Part shown: piece by piece, positions 1-9,174 of the stretch
Position numbering within the stretch: the stretch's first letter is position 1
Layout of the letters: each line of letters opens with the position of its first letter
Source of the DNA: RPQJ01 sp963846885
GTDB taxonomy: Bacteria > Pseudomonadota > Gammaproteobacteria > Steroidobacterales > Steroidobacteraceae
Direction: 5' to 3'
Assembly (NCBI GenBank): GCA_963846885.1
Contig: CAWJXS010000024.1
Coordinates: forward strand, 1 to 64,000
Length of the DNA stretch: 64,000 nt
Program-made: the position numbers and the translations under genes
Notes under the pieces: model-generated
What the model was told of the DNA's origin: nothing
What the model saw: the letters and a program-made list of their open reading frames with translations, nothing else
Databases searched by the model: none

Positions 1-905
1 GTGTCGCTGCGAGAACCGGTGAATGTCACCTGTTTTTCGATGCCGAGCGAGACCGCCTGGGCTTCGAGGGAGGCCCGCTGGGGCCCGTCGCCCACGATAG
101 TCAGCCGCAGTGAGGGCAAGCGCTTTTGCAGGCCAGAGAAGGCCTGCAGGAGCCCTGAGTGGTTCTTGACCGGGTCGAGGCGCCCGATCGTGCCGATGGT
201 TAGGCCCGGAGAGCCCTCACCCTGGCCCTCTCCCGCCAAGGCGGGAGAGGGAACCGGAGCCAGACCCTCACCCTGGCCCTCTCCCGCAAAAGCGGGAGAG
301 GGAACCGGAGTCAGACCCTCACCCTGGCCCTCTCCGCGGGAGAGGGTTGGGGAGAGGGCGGGTAAAACTTGACGGTATCCACCCCGCTGTACAGCTGCCG
401 GATCCGGCTGCGTTCCACTCCCACGTCCTGCTCGAGCCAGCGAGCGCCGTCCTGCGACATCGGCACGTAGCGATGGATGACCGGGCGGCAAGCCCGGCGT
501 ATGCGCAGGCCCTTGGGATTGAGACCCTTGCGGGTCGGACGCTTCCCAACCGTGCTCACCATGCACACGGTGCGGGACGCCAGCGGCGGCGGCCACCCAC
601 TGCATGTCCACCGTGCCGAGGTTGCGCGTGTGGACGATTGCGGGCTTGAGTCTCCGCAGTACGCGCCACATGCGCCAGTAAGCGCCGAGGTCTTTGCCGG
701 GTCGCTTGTCCAGCGAGATCACATCGACGTCGTCGCGCTGGATACGCGCCCGGAAGACCGGGTTGAACCCGGCCAGGCAGACGATCGCGTGTCGGAAGCG
801 ATCCGCGGGCATGCGATTCACGAGGTTGACCACGCCGTTCTCGAGCCCGCCAAAGTCGAGTCGATGAATGACATGGACGATCAGCGGCACGGTGCCGCTG
901 CTCAT
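1..905 (-). CDS. XrtA/PEP-CTERM-associated glycosyltransferase (TIGR03088-like), 3' end off window, frameshifted
   Basis: A GT-B glycosyltransferase expected to add a sugar from a nucleotide donor to the lipid-linked exopolysaccharide repeat at the cytoplasmic membrane. From ATG at 905 the protein reads PLIVHVIHRLDFGGLENG, VHTRNLGTVDMQW, then (other frame) SRIRQLYSGVDTVKF and, after the repeats at 212-361, GLTIGTIGRLDPVKNHSG and LTIVGDGPQRASLEAQA. These are the usual landmarks of the TIGR03088 family. Frame changes lie near 550 and inside the third repeat copy near 330. The repeat block adds about 50 residues between the two Rossmann domains. Its start overlaps the stop of the exosortase gene (ATGA), so the two are probably translationally coupled. 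The C-terminus lies beyond base 1. Family call is firm; sugar specificity is unknown. Confidence 0.85.
   Translation of the reverse strand, partial: MSSGTVPLIVHVIHRLDFGGLENGVVNLVNRMPADRFRHAIVCLAGFNPVFRARIQRDDVDVISLDKRPGKDLGAYWRMWRVLRRLKPAIVHTRNLGTVDMQWVAAAAGVPHRVHGEHGWEASDPQGSQSQGPAHTPGLPPGHPSLRADVAGRRSLARAGRGSGTQPDPAAVQRGGYRQVLPALSPTLSRGEGQGEGLTPVPSPAFAGEGQGEGLAPVPSPALAGEGQGEGSPGLTIGTIGRLDPVKNHSGLLQAFSGLQKRLPSLRLTIVGDGPQRASLEAQAVSLGIEKQVTFTGSRSD
212..361. repeat. Three tandem REP-like palindromes inside a glycosyltransferase gene
   Basis: Three copies of a unit ACCCTCACCCTGGCCCTCTC followed by a short loop and the palindromic arm GCGGGAGAGGG. The first two read in the frame of the glycosyltransferase at 1-905 without a stop and encode a PSPALAGEGQGEG-type peptide. 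The third copy (near 330) lacks one C of the arm and shifts the frame. Confidence 0.9.
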
Positions 906-2438
906 TCGCCGCACGCCTCGGCGGCAAAGCCCGTCGCGATGCAGCGGTCAAATGAGCCGACGAAAGACAGCAGTCGATCGTGCGCTTTGTCATCGAGCGG
1001 CGTCGAAAGCGTCACGATGCGCTCGAAGTAGGCGCGCCCGTGACGAAGGCCACGGCCTCGAGCGCCTTGGCGGAAAATGGACTGACCACGGGTCGCGTGC
1101 CGACGACGTACCAATGCCACACCAGGCGGCGTGACACTCCATCGCCGACCACCAGCTCGCGCACTTTGAGCGACGAGCCATCAGCAAGCGTCACCGCGAC
1201 ATGCGAATCATTGGCGAGGCTGCCCCGCTCCTCCGGATCGATGATGTTGCCGTGCGAGATCATCTCTGCGCCGATGCTGGTGCCCAGCCCATACACCGCG
1301 ACGAAGACAGTCGACGGCGATGCCCGTCGCGTCGTCGTATACGACGTGCTTCTCCAACACGCCCCCGGTATAGAGCGGCCGCCAACCCTGCCCAGCAGAG
1401 TCGATCGGACCGCGCCAATCCGCTGCGAGCTTCGGCATGACAATGAGCTGACTGTGATCGGCAGCCTGCGCCTGCGCGCGAGCAATCGAAGCGCTGACGA
1501 AGGGTGGACCGGCCAATGCAACCATGCAGGCCAAGGCAAGCGGCCACCATGTTGTCCAGGATCCGACGTGACTATCGACGGCCTTGTACGGCGGCTCGGA
1601 ATGCGAGGCAACCGGCACATCGTCATGCCAGCGACGCCCGATCCAGAACAGGGCCAGCATGACGACCACGAAGAAGATGCGCCCGAACGTGACGTGTTCC
1701 GTGCCCGGCCCGAAGCGCATGTCCGTCAGGTGCGAAACGAGGATCGTGATGTAGACACGCAGCCCGTTGAGCACGACCGGAATCACGATAAACGCCGCGA
1801 CGCAGGTGAGCCGCTTCAGCCAGCCACGATAGTTCAGGTAGGCGTACAGGCACGCCGAGCACGATACTGGTGATGAAGTAGTTGAGGCCGCTGCAGGCAC
1901 GCGCCACCTCGAAGCTGCCAGCGGGAATGCTGATGTGCATGTGCGAGCGCAGCACCGGGACGCCGGACCACTGCAGCAGCACCGTGGCGAAATCCGCAGT
2001 CACCTGCATCAGCGACGGCACGAGTCCGCGACCGAACGGCACCATGAACAACAGGAAGGCGAGCGGCACGATCAGCACACGCGTCGCCGGCCAGCCGAGC
2101 GCTGCCAGCACGAGCGCCGGCGATGAGCGCCACGGCCGCGAACTGCTCGATGACCAGCACGCCGCTGCCGCGCGCGACGATCCAGGCCAGCAGCGCACAG
2201 CAGCACCGCAGCAACGCCGAGCGGCGGAAGGCTGGAAGGCCACGGCGCGAAGCTCGTCGCGCTTGCGCCAAGCCAGCCACAGGCTGATCGGCAGGATCAG
2301 GAAGCCATGCGAAAAAGCCGCGTCGCCGAACCATTTCTGCACGAGCGAGGCGTACGTGTCCGAATACGCCCAGCCGACGGCTGCGAGCGCAGCCAGCAGC
2401 AAGGCCGATCAGGTCACAGTCCGTTTCGTTGTCGTCAA
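902..2438 (-). CDS. xrtA: Exosortase A fused to EpsI domain (XrtA-EpsI), frameshifted
   Basis: Exosortase A is a polytopic membrane cysteine protease-like enzyme that recognises PEP-CTERM sorting signals. The N-terminal two-thirds is hydrophobic (FSHGFLILPISLWLAWRKR, LIVPLAFLLFMVPFGRG) and carries the expected catalytic Cys in RACSGLNYFITSIVLG, Arg in VLNGLRVYITILVSH, and His in the same motif. The C-terminal third (SLIVMPKLAADWRGP-like start, GNIIDPEERGSLANDS, VWHWYVVG) is an EpsI/DUF3485 domain in the same gene. Several indels break it, mainly at 2100-2260, 1840-1860, 1340 and 1200. The start is uncertain: a TTG at 2438 overlapping the previous stop (TTGA) fits the coupling seen elsewhere in the operon. 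No PEP-CTERM substrate protein was seen in this window. Confidence 0.88.
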
Positions 2439-3470
2439 GCCGTGACGTCAAGCGTGCCTCCCGTCGCCGCCATGTCGCGATGAGCAGCCAGCCGAAAACG
2501 ACGCTTGCGAGCGCACCAGCGCCCGATTGCGAGGACGAAGCGGTCTCGCGCCCGGAAAAGGCTGTCAACGTCGCGATGGCTGACGCCGATCGGATAGATT
2601 CGCAATGACGGGTACTGTCCGACGCAGATGGCAACCGCGCGCTCGAGATGACGCGAGACTCGCGGCGCTCCAGCGAACCGGCGTCGACTGGTCGTAGTCG
2701 AACACATTGTTGCCCCACGCCAGGGCGAGCTGCGGCATGCCGCGCCGGTAATATTCGATCGCCAGTCTCCTCGGACCGGAAAGGCAGCCGTCCTTCGGCG
2801 ATGCGCTGGATTGCGATCGGGCGCGACTCGTCGCCGATCGATGAGCAGGCGGTCATGAACCTCGAGCACCGAAAGCGGCTCGCGCAGGTCCGGATCGATG
2901 AAATACAGCGAATGAAACGGATCGACCAACACCCACTTGCCGAGGTTCGGCGTCGTAGATCTCGTTGAACGCATGGCCGGCGCCGAAGCTTTCGAACGAG
3001 ATGCTCCAGGTGCGCACAGGCAACCCGGCCGCAATGGCGAGGCCCGATGAATACCTGGGTGAAATCGGCGCAGTACCCGCGCCCGTTCCGCGTGATCCCG
3101 GTATAGGCCGCCGTCGAGATCCGACTGGATGGGACCGCCGGCGCGCTTGCCGGGTCCGCCCATCAGGTGTCGCGAGATCGCGAGCGCCAGGTCCATACCC
3201 TGCATGGGCCGTCCGGACCGCTGGCCAGGCGAGCTGACGGCTTGCTGGTACGTGGCTCGGACGGCTGCGCTCGATTCACCCGGAAGCTCGGCCGGCGTCG
3301 ATTCCGGGCGTCCAGTCGAAATCAGCCGGCTGCGCCGATCTCCGGCAACAAGTCCGTTGCGGATCTTCACAGCCTCCTCGCCCGGCGTGACCAGGCTCAG
3401 CACCCAGATGGCCGGGATTGCAATCCCGACCAGGGCTGCGAGCGTAATTAACCAGCGCCGTGTCGAACAT
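2435..3470 (-). CDS. Membrane-anchored transglutaminase-like protein, frameshifted
   Basis: Predicted papain-fold transglutaminase-like enzyme with an N-terminal anchor (LVITLAALVGIAIPAIWVL, restored by removing one A near 3446) and a C-terminal membrane segment (ALASVVFGWLLIATWRRR). Reading across frames gives all three catalytic positions of the TGc domain: Cys in RGYCADFTQVFIGLAIAAG (codon at 3070-3072), His in SFGAGHAFNEIYD and Asp in KWVLVDPFHSLYF. Substrate is unknown; such folds may be proteases, transferases or amidases. It sits between algD and exosortase A, 5 bases after algD, so it belongs to the exopolysaccharide operon. Its end is taken as the TGA overlapping the proposed exosortase start. 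Several insertions break the frame, so start and domain are surer than the exact C-terminus. Confidence 0.75.
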
Positions 3471-3475
3471 TGGAT

Positions 3476-4793
3476 TCACCAGCAAACGCCGGCGTAATCC
3501 CGCGGTTTCAGTTCGGCCCGGGGCAACCCGACCAGGTCGACCACCAGTTGCTCTGGGAGTCACGCGGTTCGCAATGACCGGCCGCAGCTCCTTCGTGCCA
3601 AGCCCCACGATCACCACCTCCGCGTGATCGATCGCCTCCTCCGCGCTCGACACCATCAGGCTGCCGATGTGCGGGATGCTGTGCTCGATGTAGCGCTTGT
3701 TGGCGCCGAGCAGCCGCGACAGGTTCACTTCCGGGTCGAAGATGCGCAGGTCGTAGCCCTTGCCGATCAGGCGCTCGGCCACCGTGACCAGCGGGCTTTC
3801 GCGCAGGTCGTCCGTGCCGGCCTTGAAGCTCAGGCCGATCATGCCGACCTTCTTCTTGCCGGAATTCATGACCATGTCGACCGCGTGGTCGATGTGCGCG
3901 CGGTTGCTGCCCATCACGTTGCCGAGCATGGGCGTGGTCACGTCGTTGATCTTGCCCACGTACGTGAGCGCGCGCAGGTCCTTCGGCAGGCACGAGCCGC
4001 CGAACGCGAAGCCGGGCTTCATGTAGGCCGGCGAGATGTTGAGGCGCGTGTCCTTGCAGACGAGGTCCATGACCTGGCGCGCATCGACGTTGACCGACTG
4101 CGACAGCCGGCCGATCTCGTTCGCAAACGTGATCTTGACGGCGTGGAACGCGTTGCACGCGTACTTGAGCATTTCGGCTACGCCGATCGAGGTCGTCAGG
4201 AAGTCGCACGGCAGGTGCCCGAACACTTCCTTGAGCACGGCAGCTGCGCGATCGTCCTCGCAGCCGATCACCGTGAACGGCGGATTGTCGTAGTCCTTGA
4301 TCGAGGTGCCCTCGCGCAGGAACTCGGGCTGGAAGCACAGGCCGAAATCGACGTTGGCCTTCTTGCCGCTGGTCGATTCGATGCCAGCCTTGACCACCGA
4401 CTCCATCGAGCCCGGCTGGATCGTCGAGCGCATGACGATGGTGTGGTACTCGCCCTTGGTCTTGAGCGCCTCGCCGATCTGCTCAGCCACGCGGCGCACG
4501 GCCGAGAGGTCCTGGCTGCCGTTGGGGCTGGAAGGCGTGCCGACGCAGATGAACGACAGCCGCGTGGCGTGCACGGCCTCGATGACGTCGTTGGTGACGC
4601 GCACGAGCCCCGAGGCGACCACCTTGGCGGTCAGCTCCTGGATGCCCTCCTCCACGATCGGTGAGCGGCCCTGGCGGATCAGGTCGAGCTTGATCGGGTC
4701 GAGGTCGACGCCCACGACTTCATGGCCGTCGCGGGCGAGGCAGGCCATCGAGACCGCACCGACGTAACCCAGGCCGAAGATACTGATTTTCAT
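3476..4793 (-). CDS. algD: GDP-mannose 6-dehydrogenase (AlgD type)
   Basis: Oxidises GDP-mannose to GDP-mannuronate with two NAD+ in the cytoplasm. The N-terminal Rossmann motif is MKISIFGLGYVGAVSMACLA, the catalytic cysteine is in FAFGGSCLPKDLRALTY, and MIGLSFKAGTDDLRESP and the ending YAGVCW match AlgD rather than UDP-glucose or UDP-HexNAc dehydrogenases. The catalytic Cys context, LREGTSIKDYDNPPFTVIG and the C-terminal end were the basis for choosing GDP-mannose. One extra A near 3562 shifts the last 28 codons; removing it restores TPEQLVVDLVGLPRAELKP and a TGA at 3476. Without the correction the frame runs on to 3276. With ManB and ManC at 26691-29604 it completes a route to GDP-mannuronate. 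Confidence 0.9.
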
Positions 4794-4826
4794 GGTTTTT
4801 TCGCTATGGACGGGGCGGCGCGAATT

Positions 4827-6026
4827 TTACGCTGCCGCCCGCTGCTGGAACTGTGAGGCAATCAACGCATCGAGCCGTTGCATGGAACTGGGCCAGCTGT
4901 GGTTCGACAGCACCCGGGCACGCCCTGCCGTCGCCAGGCGCTGACGCAGCTCGGGCGAGTTCAGAACCTGCAGGATCGCTTCGACCTGCTGGTCGTTAGT
5001 GTCGTATGCAAGCAGGTGCTCGCCGGAGATGGCATCCACCCCGCCCGAGGCCTGCCGGCTGCAGACGACGGGCACACCCATCGCCATCGACTCGAGGATC
5101 TTGTTCTGGGTGCCGCGCGCGATCTCGAGCGGCGCGATCGTGAGCGCGGCACGAGTGACGTACGGCTGCACGGCCGGAACACTGCCGGTGACGTGCACGC
5201 CAGGCAGCTTGCCGAGCTCGCGAATCTCCTGCGACGGGTCTGCGCCCACGATCTCTAACCGCGTACCCGGACGCCGCTGCTGCAACACGGGCAGAACTTC
5301 GGCACAGAACCGCAGTACGGCCTGCTGGTTTGGGAAATAGTCCATGCGGCCGATGAACGTCACCAGGTCGGGCTCGTACGGTGTATCGGCGGGCTTGAAG
5401 GCGCTGGCGTCGACGCCGTTGGGAAACCAGGCTGTGGGCCCGCGGGCGCCCAGCGCCTGCAGAGACTCCATCTCGGCCCGTGTCGTGCAAGTCGCAAGGT
5501 CGAACTTGGCCGCAAGCAGGCGCTCGGTGCGCTCGAGCTTCACGGCCTCGAGCCAGTAGCCCGCGGAAAGCGGGAACGCGCGATGCTGCGAGTACTCGCG
5601 CCACTTCTGCGAGTCCATGTCGCCGAAGTCGATGATCTTCACCGGCCCTCGCACGTCTGCAACGTACGGCGCCACGGACGAACAGTGGACGAAGATCAGG
5701 TCGTAGCTGCCGGTGGCCAGTTCCTCATCGATGCGAGCCTGCAGCCGCGGCGAGTAGAAATAGCCGAAGCTGGACGGCTTCGTCGTCGGCAGCCACGCCA
5801 CCATGCGCGGCCAGGCGAGCTTGTCGTCGACGATCTCGACCAGCCGCTTGGAGCAATGCTGCGCGAGGCCTTCGGCCTCGTCGGCTTCGGCTTGCGAGCG
5901 AGCCAGGGACGCAACCGTGACTTCGTGACCCTGCGACTGCAGGTGCCGAATGATGTTGAACGGCCGGATCTTGCCGCCACGCTTGGGCGGGAACGGAACC
6001 CGGTGGCAGACGAACATGACCTTCAT
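4827..6026 (-). CDS. XrtA-associated glycosyltransferase (TIGR03087-like)
   Basis: GT-B glycosyltransferase of about 399 residues, starting MKVMFVCHRVPFPPKRGGKI and containing VKIIDFGDMDSQKWREYS, PTAWFPNGVDASAFKP and LVTFIGRMDYFPNQQAVLRF, the hallmark segments of the TIGR03087 family found in exosortase A loci. The C-terminal donor-site region reads IAPLEIARGTQNKILESMAM. ATG at 6026 overlaps the stop of the upstream amidotransferase gene (ATGA), indicating coupling. The frame is intact. Because of an upstream single-base insertion it is also readable as the tail of a 1044-residue fusion, which I regard as an artefact. Sugar donor is unknown. Confidence 0.9.
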   Translation of the reverse strand: MKVMFVCHRVPFPPKRGGKIRPFNIIRHLQSQGHEVTVASLARSQAEADEAEGLAQHCSKRLVEIVDDKLAWPRMVAWLPTTKPSSFGYFYSPRLQARIDEELATGSYDLIFVHCSSVAPYVADVRGPVKIIDFGDMDSQKWREYSQHRAFPLSAGYWLEAVKLERTERLLAAKFDLATCTTRAEMESLQALGARGPTAWFPNGVDASAFKPADTPYEPDLVTFIGRMDYFPNQQAVLRFCAEVLPVLQQRRPGTRLEIVGADPSQEIRELGKLPGVHVTGSVPAVQPYVTRAALTIAPLEIARGTQNKILESMAMGVPVVCSRQASGGVDAISGEHLLAYDTNDQQVEAILQVLNSPELRQRLATAGRARVLSNHSWPSSMQRLDALIASQFQQRAAA

Positions 6027-7961
6027 GCCGCGAGTGACTCCCGCAGGCTGTCGGCCACCCCAGAGGCGCTCTGTCCGTCGAGGTACATCCGGCACCAGAT
6101 TTCCAGGTTGATGAGACCCGAGCAGGTGATCGGTGCGGTCGGCCTTCTGCTGTTCGTGTTCGCGGATCGTGGCCTCGACCGCGTCCGGATCGAGCAACCC
6201 GCGCTTGACGATGCTCTCGCGCGACAGCACGTCACGCAGCACCGGAGCCAGTTCGGCCCGCAGCCAGGCGCCCATCGGCGCGCCGAAGCCCCGCTTCTCG
6301 CGGTAAAGAATGCTGTCCGGCAGCACGTCGTCCAGCGCCTTCTTGAGCACGTACTTGAGCTCGGCGCCACGCATCTTGAGCGAGCCAGGCATGACGGCGG
6401 CCAGCTCCACCAGCCGCTGATCGAGCAACGGCACGCGACACTCCAGCGAGACGGCCATGCTCATCTTGTCGGTCAGCAGCAGCAGGTCGTCGGGCAACTG
6501 CGTCGCGAGGTCGACGTCCATCAACTGGCGCAAGGGGTCGTCCGTCTGCGCGTCGGCGAAGCCGCGGGCAATGCAGTCGTCGAACTGTCCGGGTGTGGCG
6601 AGCTGCAGGGCCTTGCGCTCGTCGGCGTCGAACATCTGCATGTAGGCCCGGTAGCGATCCGGGAATGGCAGCGCGTCCGCCGCGATGAACGCCTTGGCGA
6701 GCCGCATCTTGTTGAGCAGCTTGCTGTGCCGGTCGCTGGGCAAGAGCTTTGCGAGCGGCGCGATCACCCCGGAGCGCAGGACGCCCGGGACCTTGTGGTA
6801 GAGGCTGCGGTAGTGCTCGTCGAGATAGCGCTTGTAGCCGCCGAACAGCTCGTCGCCGCCGACGCCCGACAGGATCACGGTGACGTCCTGCCGCGCGAAC
6901 TTCGAAACCAGGTAGGTGGTGATGAAGGCCGCGTCGGCAATCGGCTCGTCCATGTGCCACAGCAGCTCGGGCAGCAGCGTCGCGACGTCCGGCTGGACCA
7001 CGATCTCGTGGTGGTCGGTGCCGAAGCGCTCCGCCACCTGCCGGGCAAAGGGGAGCTCGTTGTAAAGCTGCGCGCCCGTCGAGCCATGAAAGCCGATCGA
7101 GTAGGTCTTGACCGGCTGCGAGCTGTGGCGCGCCATGAACGCGACGACGGCGCTGGAATCGATGCCGCCGCTCAGGAATGCGCCGATCGGAACGTCGGAC
7201 ACCATCTGGTCCTTGACGGAGCGCTCGACCTCGGCGCGGACCGCCTCGATCCACTGCTTCTCGCTGCGCCCCGTATCGATGGCCGCGGGCAAGCGGTAGT
7301 AGCGATGCTTGCGCATCGCGCCGTTTTCGACGATGAGCGCCGTGCCCGGCTCCAGCTTGCCGATTCCTTCGAACATCGACTTGGGCGCGCAGACGTAACC
7401 CACGGACAGGTACTGCGCGAGCGAATCCGAGTCCAGGCGTGCCTGCACACCTGGCACAGCCAGGATCGATTTCGCCTCCGACGCGAACATCAGCTCAGCG
7501 CCGTCGATCCGGTAGTAAATCGGCTTGATGCCGATGGCATCGCGTGCGACGACCAGGCGGCGCTTGCGCCGGTCCCAGACCGCCACACCGAACATGCCGT
7601 CGAGCTTGTTCAGGAACGCGTCGCCGTACTCTTCGTAGGCGTGCACGGCTGTTTCGCTGTCGCTGTTGGTCGCGAAGCGATGGCCCTTGGCCTGCAGCTC
7701 CGCGCGCAACTCGCGAAAGTTGTAGATCTCGCCATTGCAGACAGCGACGACCTGCCCGTCCTCGCTGGCGATCGGCTGGTGGCCGCCCGCCACGTCGATG
7801 ATCGACAGGCGACGCATGCCGAGCAGCAGTTCGTCATCGACGAACGAGCCCGAGTCGTCCGGGCCGCGATGGATCATCGCGTCGCCCATGCGCTTCAGGA
7901 CGTCGGGCGATCGACGGGTGCTGGCGGCGCCCAATCCGATGATGCCGTAAATGCCGCACAT
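6023..7961 (-). CDS. asnB: XrtA-associated asparagine synthase-like amidotransferase (TIGR03108)
   Basis: Class II glutamine amidotransferase plus asparagine-synthase domain. The mature N-terminal Cys2 follows Met in MCGIYGIIGLG; the ATP-pyrophosphatase loop is FLSGGIDSSAVVAFMARHS and the second synthase motif VILSGVGGDELFGGYKR. It probably transfers ammonia to a carboxylate, possibly a uronic acid or a protein, during exopolysaccharide assembly. A single extra G near 6110 (CTCGGGTCTC for CTCGGTCTC) shifts the last 30 or so codons. Correcting it restores LLGLINLEIWCRMYLDG and a proper stop at 6023 overlapping the next ATG. Length after correction is about 645 residues, usual for the family. 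Start ATG 7961 lies 9 bases after the FemAB-like gene. Confidence 0.9.
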
Positions 7962-7970
7962 GGTTAGCCG

Positions 7971-8996
7971 CTACCCCAGGTACTTTGCGACCGGCGGGCC
8001 GATCAGGTGCGTGAGCTTGAGCGGCAACTTGCGCCACAGCTCGATCGCCTTGCCGTACTTCGGGTTGGTCGGGCTCAGGTTCGGCATCTCTTTGCGCTTG
8101 ACCAGGAAGTACTCGTAATACAGCGGCTCGGGCTCGAAGCCCCAATAGGTCTTGAAATCGAACGCGCCGGTGCCGCGCTTGCTGCGGCCGTAATCGAAGA
8201 TGCGACAGCCTTTTTCGCGGGCTCGCTCCATCACGCTCCAGTACATGAAGTCGTTGCCGGCGACGGCGCGCGCTTCGAGCGTGCCGCCGCCGTAGTACGG
8301 CAGCACCTCGTCACGGAAATAGAAGTTGAGCACGCTGGCGACGACGCGATCGCCCTTGAGGATATTGACGATGTCGCAGCGCTCGCCGAACACCTCTTTG
8401 AGCACGCGCAGGTAGTTGCGCGAGAACGGCGGCGTGCCCAGGTTGCGCAGACTTTCGGTGTAGATGTCGTAGTGGCGGTCGACTTGCTCGTCGACTTCTG
8501 CGCGCAGTTCTTCCTTGATGCCTTTGCGGACCATCGCGCGCTGCTTGCGCGGGATGGCCAGCATGTTCTTCTCGGCATCCGGGTCGATCGGCTTGCGAAA
8601 CGTGACGTACAAGTCCTTGCAGGGCCAGTCCGGGTGCTGGCGCTTGCGGTTGCGCATCTCGAGGTGATCGACGTTGAGCTGCCGCGCGAGCACGCAGGCG
8701 GCCCGCGTCAGCGCGACGTGCGCGTCGTCATCCGCTGCCAGCACGCCGCCATAGACGCAGAAAGGCGTCGAGACCAGCGCGTCGCCGAACAGCAGGCTCT
8801 TCACGCGGGCCAGGGGCAGCACGCCGCGAATCTCACCCGCAGGACCTTCGGCCAGCAGGTAATGCGACGGATGGCCGAACGAGCGCTTGAGCACGTACTG
8901 CCATTCGGCGAGGTGGAAGAACGTGCCGTCTGGATGTGCGTGGACGAAGGCGTTCCAGGCGTCGCGGTCTGTGAGCGCGAATGGGCGGATGTTCAC
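7971..8996 (-). CDS. FemAB-family XrtA/PEP-CTERM system-associated protein (TIGR03019)
   Basis: GNAT-fold protein of 341 residues related to FemAB/LPG synthases, which transfer aminoacyl groups from tRNA. It reads VHAHPDGTFFHLAEWQYVLK near the N-terminus and KGCRIFDYGRSKRGTGAFDF, FKTYWGFEPEPLYYEYFLV towards the end, the standard TIGR03019 landmarks. It starts with GTG at 8996. The reading frame is intact. A 178-base spacer filled with REP-like palindromes separates it from the deacetylase gene upstream. Role in the pathway is inferred from conserved co-occurrence; acceptor and donor are unknown. Confidence 0.92.
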   Translation of the reverse strand: MNIRPFALTDRDAWNAFVHAHPDGTFFHLAEWQYVLKRSFGHPSHYLLAEGPAGEIRGVLPLARVKSLLFGDALVSTPFCVYGGVLAADDDAHVALTRAACVLARQLNVDHLEMRNRKRQHPDWPCKDLYVTFRKPIDPDAEKNMLAIPRKQRAMVRKGIKEELRAEVDEQVDRHYDIYTESLRNLGTPPFSRNYLRVLKEVFGERCDIVNILKGDRVVASVLNFYFRDEVLPYYGGGTLEARAVAGNDFMYWSVMERAREKGCRIFDYGRSKRGTGAFDFKTYWGFEPEPLYYEYFLVKRKEMPNLSPTNPKYGKAIELWRKLPLKLTHLIGPPVAKYLG

Positions 8997-8998
8997 TG

Positions 8999-9143
8999 GC
9001 CCTCACCCGCGCTGCGCGCGACCTCTCCCGCTGAAGCGGGAGAGGTGCCGACCCCCTCTCCCACGCCAGCGGGAGAGGGTTGGGGTGAGGGTCCTGCTCC
9101 CTCTCCCGCGCTAGTGGGAGAGGGCTGGGGTGAGGGCTTAGGC
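8999..9143. repeat. Cluster of REP-like palindromes between deacetylase and FemAB genes
   Basis: Three palindromes of the CTCTCCCGC-n-GCGGGAGAGG type, two followed by TTGGGGTGAGGG or CTGGGGTGAGGG. The loop and arm bases vary (CGCTAGTGGGAG in the third), as in other REP families. The block fills the spacer upstream of the FemAB-like gene and might form stem-loops in the operon transcript. Confidence 0.85.
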
Positions 9144-9174
9144 TCCTCAAAACTAGCGGTGGTCAGTGAGGCGT

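Noticed and set aside
212..361. Repeats considered as a CRISPR array
   Set aside because: Only three units, self-complementary and without unique spacers; the same unit is dispersed through the window.
1..372. Plus-strand 123-residue Pro-rich open frame over the repeat array
   Set aside because: It mirrors the antisense of the glycosyltransferase and the repeats; low-complexity repeats keep several frames open.
4827..7961. A continuous 1044-residue frame joining asparagine synthase to a glycosyltransferase
   Set aside because: Removing one extra G near 6110 restores the usual amidotransferase C-terminus and a stop overlapping an ATG that starts a normal TIGR03087-type glycosyltransferase. 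The fusion is best explained by the insertion.
3624..7967. Long plus-strand frames opposite algD and the amidotransferase (346 and 794 residues)
   Set aside because: Antisense shadows typical of high-GC genes; no domains, unusual His/Asp/Val composition, and the minus strand holds clear enzymes.
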